A DNA stretch of 64,000 bases from Streptomyces syringium (GTDB taxonomy: Bacteria; Actinomycetota; Actinomycetes; Streptomycetales; Streptomycetaceae), in assembly GCF_017876625.1 (NCBI RefSeq), contig NZ_JAGIOH010000001.1, forward strand, positions 1,922,001-1,986,000, read 5' to 3'. The position numbers and the translations under genes are program-made. Below are positions 59,460 through 64,000 of this stretch, one piece after another. Within the stretch, counting starts at the first letter, position 1, and every line of letters starts with the position of its first letter. Under the pieces are notes generated by a model. That model did not search any database. It saw only the letters and a program-made list of their open reading frames with translations, and was not told where the DNA came from.

Positions 59460-60974
59460 TCAGCTCTGGCCGCCGGCGAGCTTCTCGCGGAGCGCGGCGA
59501 GCGCCTCGTCCGACGCCAGGGCGCCGGAGTTGTCGGCCGACTCCGAGGAGTACGAACCGCCGGAGACGTTGCCGCCGCCGGTCGAGGAGGAGGCACCGGC
59601 CGGAGCGGCAGCGCCCTCGGCCGCGGCCTGCTCGTCGGCCTCGCGGGACTTGATGACCTGCGCCTGGTGCTGCTCGAAGCGCTGCTGCGCCTCGGCGTAC
59701 TGGCGCTCCCACTCCTCGCGCTGCTTCTCGTAGCCCTCGAGCCAGTCGTTGGCCTCGGGGTCGAAGCCCTCGGGGTAGATGTAGTTGCCCTGGTCGTCGT
59801 AGGACGCGGCCATGCCGTACAGGGTCGGGTCGAACTCGACCACGGACGGGTCGGCACCGAAGGACTCGTTGGCCTGCTTCAGCGAGAGGCTGATGCGACG
59901 ACGCTCGAGGTCGATGTCGATGACCTTGACGAAGATCTCGTCGTTGACCTGGACGACCTGCTCCGGGATCTCCACGTGGCGCTCGGCCAGCTCGGAGATG
60001 TGGACCAGGCCCTCGATGCCCTCGTCGACGCGCACGAACGCACCGAAGGGAACGAGCTTGGTGACCTTACCCGGGACGACCTGACCGATCTGGTGGGTCC
60101 GGGCGAACTGCTGCCACGGGTCTTCCTGCGTCGCCTTGAGCGACAGGGAGACACGCTCGCGGTCCATGTCGACGTCGAGGACCTCGACGGTGACTTCCTG
60201 GCCGACCTCGACAACCTCGGACGGGTGGTCGATGTGCTTCCAGGAGAGCTCGGAGACGTGGACGAGACCGTCGACGCCGCCGAGGTCCACGAACGCACCG
60301 AAGTTGACGATCGAGGAAACGACGCCGGAGCGGACCTGGCCCTTCTGCAGGGTCGTGAGGAAGGTCTGGCGGACCTCGCTCTGGGTCTGCTCCAGCCAGG
60401 CACGGCGGGACAGGACCACGTTGTTGCGGTTCTTGTCCAGCTCGATGATCTTGGCCTCGAGCTCCTTGCCCACGTAGGGCTGGAGGTCGCGGACGCGGCG
60501 CATCTCGACCAGGGAGGCCGGGAGGAAGCCACGGAGGCCGATGTCGAGGATGAGACCACCCTTGACGACCTCGATGACGGTACCGGTGACGATCCCGTCC
60601 TCTTCCTTGATCTTCTCGATCGTGCCCCAGGCACGCTCGTACTGAGCGCGCTTCTTGGACAGGATGAGACGACCTTCCTTGTCCTCCTTCTGGAGAACCA
60701 GGGCCTCGATCTCGTCGCCGACCTTGACGACCTCGTTCGGGTCGACGTCGTGCTTGATCGAAAGCTCGCGGGAAGGGATGACGCCTTCGGTCTTGTAACC
60801 GATGTCGAGCAGGACCTCGTCCCGGTCGACCTTCACGATGACGCCGTCGACGATGTCGCCGTCGTTGAAGTACTTGATCGTCTCGTCGATCGCGGCGAGG
60901 AAGGCTTCCTCGTTACCGATGTCGTTGACCGCAACCTGCGGAGTGGTGGCGGTGGTCTCGGTGCTGCTCGTCAT
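59460..60974 (-). CDS. rpsA: Ribosomal protein S1
   Basis: 504 residues with four S1 (OB-fold) domains; the best preserved are around GDIVDGVIVKVDRDEVLLDIGYKTEG, GTVIEVVKGGLILDIGLRGFLPASL, SGVVSSIVNFGAFVDLGGVDGLVHVSELSW and GKVTKLVPFGAFVRVDEGIEGLVHISEL. Actinobacterial S1 has four rather than six domains. The C-terminal 130 residues are acidic, glutamine-rich and then Ser/Gly/Ala-rich. S1 brings mRNA to the 30S subunit; this matters in a genome with many leaderless mRNAs. A long 5' leader with a good promoter lies upstream. Confidence 0.98.
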   Translation of the reverse strand: MTSSTETTATTPQVAVNDIGNEEAFLAAIDETIKYFNDGDIVDGVIVKVDRDEVLLDIGYKTEGVIPSRELSIKHDVDPNEVVKVGDEIEALVLQKEDKEGRLILSKKRAQYERAWGTIEKIKEEDGIVTGTVIEVVKGGLILDIGLRGFLPASLVEMRRVRDLQPYVGKELEAKIIELDKNRNNVVLSRRAWLEQTQSEVRQTFLTTLQKGQVRSGVVSSIVNFGAFVDLGGVDGLVHVSELSWKHIDHPSEVVEVGQEVTVEVLDVDMDRERVSLSLKATQEDPWQQFARTHQIGQVVPGKVTKLVPFGAFVRVDEGIEGLVHISELAERHVEIPEQVVQVNDEIFVKVIDIDLERRRISLSLKQANESFGADPSVVEFDPTLYGMAASYDDQGNYIYPEGFDPEANDWLEGYEKQREEWERQYAEAQQRFEQHQAQVIKSREADEQAAAEGAAAPAGASSSTGGGNVSGGSYSSESADNSGALASDEALAALREKLAGGQS

Positions 60975-61080
60975 GTGGGAAAGGGCTCCGGTACGGACAG
61001 TGAGTCGTAGGTACTGCTACGCCGAGAGCCCGTATCGCACCGCCGAAGCCGGACAGCCTTGGAGGTGCCTGATCCGAGGG

Positions 61081-61114
61081 CTTCGGACGAATCCGAAGAC
61101 ACCGGGAGCACCTC
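61081..61114 (-). promoter_or_regulatory. Hairpins in the rpsA leader
   Basis: CTTCGGACGAATCCGAAG (61081-61098) is a tight stem-loop, nested in a longer pairing between GAGGTGC (61062-61068) and GCACCTC (61108-61114). Its place in the leader suggests feedback control by S1, as known for E. coli rpsA; no direct evidence here. Confidence 0.45.
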
Positions 61115-61191
61115 GACAACCGAGGGGACATACAACAAGTGCGAGCGCGGCCTGCTAGGTCTGAGGCGCGCAGGCCCGCAGCGCAACTTGT

Positions 61192-61220
61192 AGCATACGG
61201 GGGCAGCCGGACAGGGTCAA
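61192..61220 (-). promoter_or_regulatory. Promoter of rpsA
   Basis: On the minus strand TTGACC (61215-61220), 17-base spacer, TATGCT (61192-61197): a near-consensus principal-sigma promoter. The start near 61185 gives a leader of about 210 bases. Confidence 0.75.
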
Positions 61221-61362
61221 TGCGCGAAGGCGCACACCCGGGATGAAACACCCCATAACCGGCACAACTCATGTGTCGCGAGGCCACGAAGGCCCCGCCG
61301 CAGCCCGTAGCTCCCGCTCGGGTGAAGACGAAGAGACTACTGCCAAGGGCGCCACGGTCGAA

Positions 61363-62166
61363 ATGATCCATGAATACGAGCCGGAAGCGACACGGCGGGA
61401 GAGCGACGAGGCGGAGAGCAGCCGGGCCAGCCGGGGCTGGTGGGACCGCAACGCGGACGAGTACCAGAGCGAGCACGGCGGCTTCCTCGGGGACGACCGC
61501 TTCGTCTGGGGTCCGGAGGGCCTCGACGAGACCGAGGCGGCGCTGCTGGGCCCGGCCGACGGCCTCAAGGGCCTCGACGTCCTGGAGATCGGCGCGGGCG
61601 CCGCCCAGTGCTCGCGCTGGCTGGCCGCCCAGGGCGCCCGCCCGGTGGCCCTCGACCTCTCCCACCGCCAGCTCCAGCACGCCCTGCGCATCGGCGGGGA
61701 CGTCCCCCTGGTGGAGGCGGACGCGGGCGCGCTGCCCTTCGCCGACGGCTCCTTCGACCTCGCGTGCTCGGCCTACGGCGCGGTGCCCTTCGTCGCCGAC
61801 CCGGTACGGGTGATGCGGGAGGTACGGCGGGTACTGCGCCCCGGCGGCCGGTGGGTCTTCTCCGTCACGCACCCCATCCGCTGGGCGTTCCCGGACGAGC
61901 CGGGCCCCGAGGGCCTGTCGGTGGCGGCCTCCTACTTCGACCGCACCCCTTATGTGGAACAGGACGAAACCGGCCGGGCCGTCTATGTGGAGCACCACCG
62001 CACCCTCGGTGACCGGGTACGCGACGTGGTCGCCGGCGGTTTCCGCCTGATCGACCTGGTCGAACCGGAATGGCCCGCCTGGAACAACCAGGAGTGGGGC
62101 GGCTGGTCCCCGCTGCGCGGCAACCTGATCCCGGGCACGGCGATCTTCGTCTGCGAGCGGGACTAG
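61363..62166 (+). CDS. Class I SAM-dependent methyltransferase
   Basis: 267 residues from the ATG at 61363; an ATG at 61243 would add 40 unconserved residues. SAM motif I is LDVLEIGAGAAQCSRWLA, motif II VALDLSHRQLQ, and the post-motif FVADPVRVMREVRRVLRPGGRWVFS is typical of UbiE-type enzymes. The WWDRNADEYQSEH start is shared with a group of actinobacterial methyltransferases of unknown substrate. It is divergent from rpsA across 388 bases and is followed 71 bases later by hrpB. Confidence 0.9.
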   Translation: MIHEYEPEATRRESDEAESSRASRGWWDRNADEYQSEHGGFLGDDRFVWGPEGLDETEAALLGPADGLKGLDVLEIGAGAAQCSRWLAAQGARPVALDLSHRQLQHALRIGGDVPLVEADAGALPFADGSFDLACSAYGAVPFVADPVRVMREVRRVLRPGGRWVFSVTHPIRWAFPDEPGPEGLSVAASYFDRTPYVEQDETGRAVYVEHHRTLGDRVRDVVAGGFRLIDLVEPEWPAWNNQEWGGWSPLRGNLIPGTAIFVCERD

Positions 62167-62237
62167 GCCCAGGGGGAAGAGGGACAGGGGGAAGCCCGGG
62201 GCCCGGCCGTGCGCGCCGCTGGGCGAGACTGGGCCGT

Positions 62238-64000
62238 GTGATCCGCACCGAAGCCCTCGACCGCCTCCCCGTACGGACCGTGCTGCCCGCGCTCGCCCGG
62301 GCGCTGGACGAGCACGGCGTGGCCGTGCTGTGCGCACCGCCCGGGACGGGCAAGACGACGCTGGTGCCGCTCGTGCTCGCCGGGCTCGCCGAACTCACGG
62401 ACCCCGACGGTTCGGGCCCCGCCGCGCCCGTCCGGCGTGTCCTGGTCGCCGAGCCGCGCCGGATCGCCGCGCGGGCCGCGGCGCGGCGCATGGCGTGGCT
62501 GCTCGGCGAGACCGTGCCGGGCGGCGGGGCCGGGGGCCCGGCAGACGGGCGCATCGGCTTCACGGTGCGCGGGGAGCGCCGGGTCGGGCCGCGGACCGTG
62601 GTCGAGGTGGTCACGACGGGCGTGTTGTTGCAGCGGCTCCAGCGCGACCCCGAGCTGGCCGGCGTCGACGTCGTCGTCCTCGACGAGTGCCACGAACGGC
62701 ATCTCGACGCCGATACCTCGGCCGCCTTCCTCCTCGACGTCCGGGCCGCCCTCCGGCCGGATCTGCGGCTCGTCGCGGCCTCCGCCACCACCGACGCGGA
62801 GGGCTGGGCGCGGCTGCTCGGCGGCGCGCCGGTCGTTCAGGCGGAGGGCGTCTCCCATCCGGTGGAGGTGGTGTGGGCCCCGCCGGAGCGGCAGGTCCGG
62901 CCGCCGCACGGCATGCGGGTGGACCCCGCCCTGCTGGAGCACGTCGCGGGCGTGGTGCGGCGGGCGCTGCGCGAGCGGGAGGGGGACGTGCTGTGTTTCC
63001 TGCCCGGTGTCGGGGAGATCGCGCGGGTCGCGGGGCGGCTGGGCGGGGCCGAGACCCTGGGCGCCGAGGTGCTCCAGGTCCACGGCCGTGCTCCGGCCGC
63101 CGTGCAGGACGCGGTGCTGGCGGGCGGCTCGGGGGGCCGGCGGGTGGTGCTGGCGACCTCGGTGGCGGAGTCGAGCCTGACCGTGCCCGGGGTGCGCGTC
63201 GTGGTCGACGCCGGACTCGCGCGGGAGCCGCGCACGGACCACGCGCGGGGGCTGAGCGCGCTCACGACCGTACGGGCGTCCCGGGCCTCCGCCCGGCAGC
63301 GCGCGGGGCGGGCGGGGCGCGAGGCGCCGGGCGCGGTGTACCGCTGCTGGGCGGAGGCGGACGACGCGCGGCTGCCCAGGTTCCCGGCGGCGGAGATCAC
63401 GGTGGCGGACCTGACGGCGTTCGCGCTGCAGGTCGCGTGCTGGGGCGACCCGGACGCGTCGGGCCTGGCGCTGCTCGACCCGCCGCCGTCCGGTGCGATG
63501 GCCGCCGCACGGGACGTGCTCGTGGCCACGGGCGCGGTCTCGGCGGACGGCCGGCCGACGCCGCGCGGTCGGCGGATGGCCCGGGTGGGTCTGCACCCGC
63601 GGCTGGCGCGTGCCCTGCTGGACGGCGCGCGGGAGGTGGGTGCGCGCCGGGCCGCGGAGGTGGTCGCGCTGCTGAGCGAGGAGCCGCCGCGGGAGTACGG
63701 GGACGATCTGGCGGCCGCGTGGCGCTCGGCGCGGCGCGGCGGCGACGCGTACGCCGCCCGGTGGCGTGCCGAGGCCCGGCGGCTGGAAGGCGCGGCCCGA
63801 GGCGCCGGGCCGGACGGGCCCGCCACCGGTGAGGACCCTGCGGCCACGGGCGCTCCCCGTACCGACGACGCCGTGGCCGGGCTGATCGCCGCGCTGGCAT
63901 TTCCGGAGCGGGTGGCGCGGGCGCGGGGGGAAGGGGCGTATCTCATGGCGTCCGGGACGGGTGCGGAGCTGGGCGAGGGGTCGCGGTTGCGCAGCGCGCG
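62238..64000 (+). CDS. hrpB: HrpB, ATP-dependent DEAH-type helicase (partial, C-terminus beyond window)
   Basis: 587 codons from the GTG at 62238 stay open to the window end. The core has LCAPPGTGKTTLVPL (Walker A), VLDECHERHLDADT (DECH box), LVAASATTDAEGW and the helicase-C motifs RRVVLATSVAESSLTVPGVRVVVDAG and SARQRAGRAGREAPGAVYRC; the HrpB-specific end YLMASGTGAELGEGS is just visible. HrpB is a DExH helicase of unclear bacterial role; HrpA-type relatives act on stalled ribosomes or RNA. The protein's usual length is about 830 residues, so roughly 250 are missing here. Confidence 0.93.
   Translation, partial: MIRTEALDRLPVRTVLPALARALDEHGVAVLCAPPGTGKTTLVPLVLAGLAELTDPDGSGPAAPVRRVLVAEPRRIAARAAARRMAWLLGETVPGGGAGGPADGRIGFTVRGERRVGPRTVVEVVTTGVLLQRLQRDPELAGVDVVVLDECHERHLDADTSAAFLLDVRAALRPDLRLVAASATTDAEGWARLLGGAPVVQAEGVSHPVEVVWAPPERQVRPPHGMRVDPALLEHVAGVVRRALREREGDVLCFLPGVGEIARVAGRLGGAETLGAEVLQVHGRAPAAVQDAVLAGGSGGRRVVLATSVAESSLTVPGVRVVVDAGLAREPRTDHARGLSALTTVRASRASARQRAGRAGREAPGAVYRCWAEADDARLPRFPAAEITVADLTAFALQVACWGDPDASGLALLDPPPSGAMAAARDVLVATGAVSADGRPTPRGRRMARVGLHPRLARALLDGAREVGARRAAEVVALLSEEPPREYGDDLAAAWRSARRGGDAYAARWRAEARRLEGAARGAGPDGPATGEDPAATGAPRTDDAVAGLIAALAFPERVARARGEGAYLMASGTGAELGEGSRLRSA

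Larger units (their letters stand above)
60975..61362. other. Divergent intergenic region rpsA-methyltransferase
   Basis: 388 bases holding the rpsA promoter and leader hairpins on the minus strand. The methyltransferase side has weak ribosome-binding signals only, so its start is not certain. Confidence 0.6.

Overview
The window is about 64 kb of very GC-rich (roughly 70% or more) actinobacterial DNA with dense gene packing, many GTG starts and 4-base ATGA/GTGA gene overlaps. The gene content (WhiA, RbpA-family protein, OpcA, SufR-led suf operon, mycothiol-linked MDMPI-fold protein, DUF6343, TerD paralogues, papain-like secreted protease) and gene order point to a Streptomyces core chromosome region. 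I see no rRNA, tRNA, IS element, prophage or CRISPR array.

Layout. 1-566: edge-truncated TetR regulator and its SMR efflux pump. 566-7361: complete Fe-S assembly operon sufR-B-D-Rieske-C-S-U-T on the minus strand, with a SufR-type palindrome (CAAC-N6-GTTG) touching the sufR start. 7520-9282: ABC-2 exporter. 9394-12928: heme A synthesis (ctaA, ctaB) flanking an amidohydrolase-like gene and a small conserved gene. 13430-20074: pentose-phosphate operon tkt-tal-zwf-opcA-pgl, convergent with pgi (20270-21931). 22111-26150: RbpA-family gene, secG, and glycolytic tpiA, pgk, gap. 26310-28673: secreted M14 carboxypeptidase. 28876-34016: uvrC-rapZ-yvcK-whiA cluster. 34181-36839: secreted papain-like protease, a coupled membrane-anchored partner and a divergent HTH gene. 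36908-38412: Rieske lipoprotein-like gene and PfkB kinase. 38522-43204: uvrA, MDMPI-fold protein, MBL hydrolase. 43470-48747: MFS transporter and a ter-type group (TerC, TerD fused to a P-loop-less FtsK-like domain, TerD). 48964-57031: uvrB, glycerophosphodiesterase, ogt, and a SWIM/SNF2 pair. 57249-64000: DUF6343, coaE, PAC2, rpsA, methyltransferase and the start of hrpB, cut by the window end.

The most interesting observation is regulatory. Four minus-strand genes, uvrA, uvrB, uvrC and the uncharacterised SNF2-helicase/SWIM-protein operon, carry the RecA-NDp promoter architecture (TTGTCRGTG, exactly 8 bases, TAnnnT) that in actinobacteria marks LexA-independent, PafBC-controlled DNA-damage induction. 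uvrA and uvrB match perfectly; uvrC and the SNF2 operon differ by one base in the -35 block. This places the SWIM-SNF2 module in the DNA-damage response and is the best candidate here for an undescribed system. Other leads are the secreted protease/partner pair, the TerD-FtsK-like fusion, a histone H1-like tail on UvrA, a dispersed 22-base intergenic repeat family, and a perfect-register 10-base tandem array at the uvrB 3' end.
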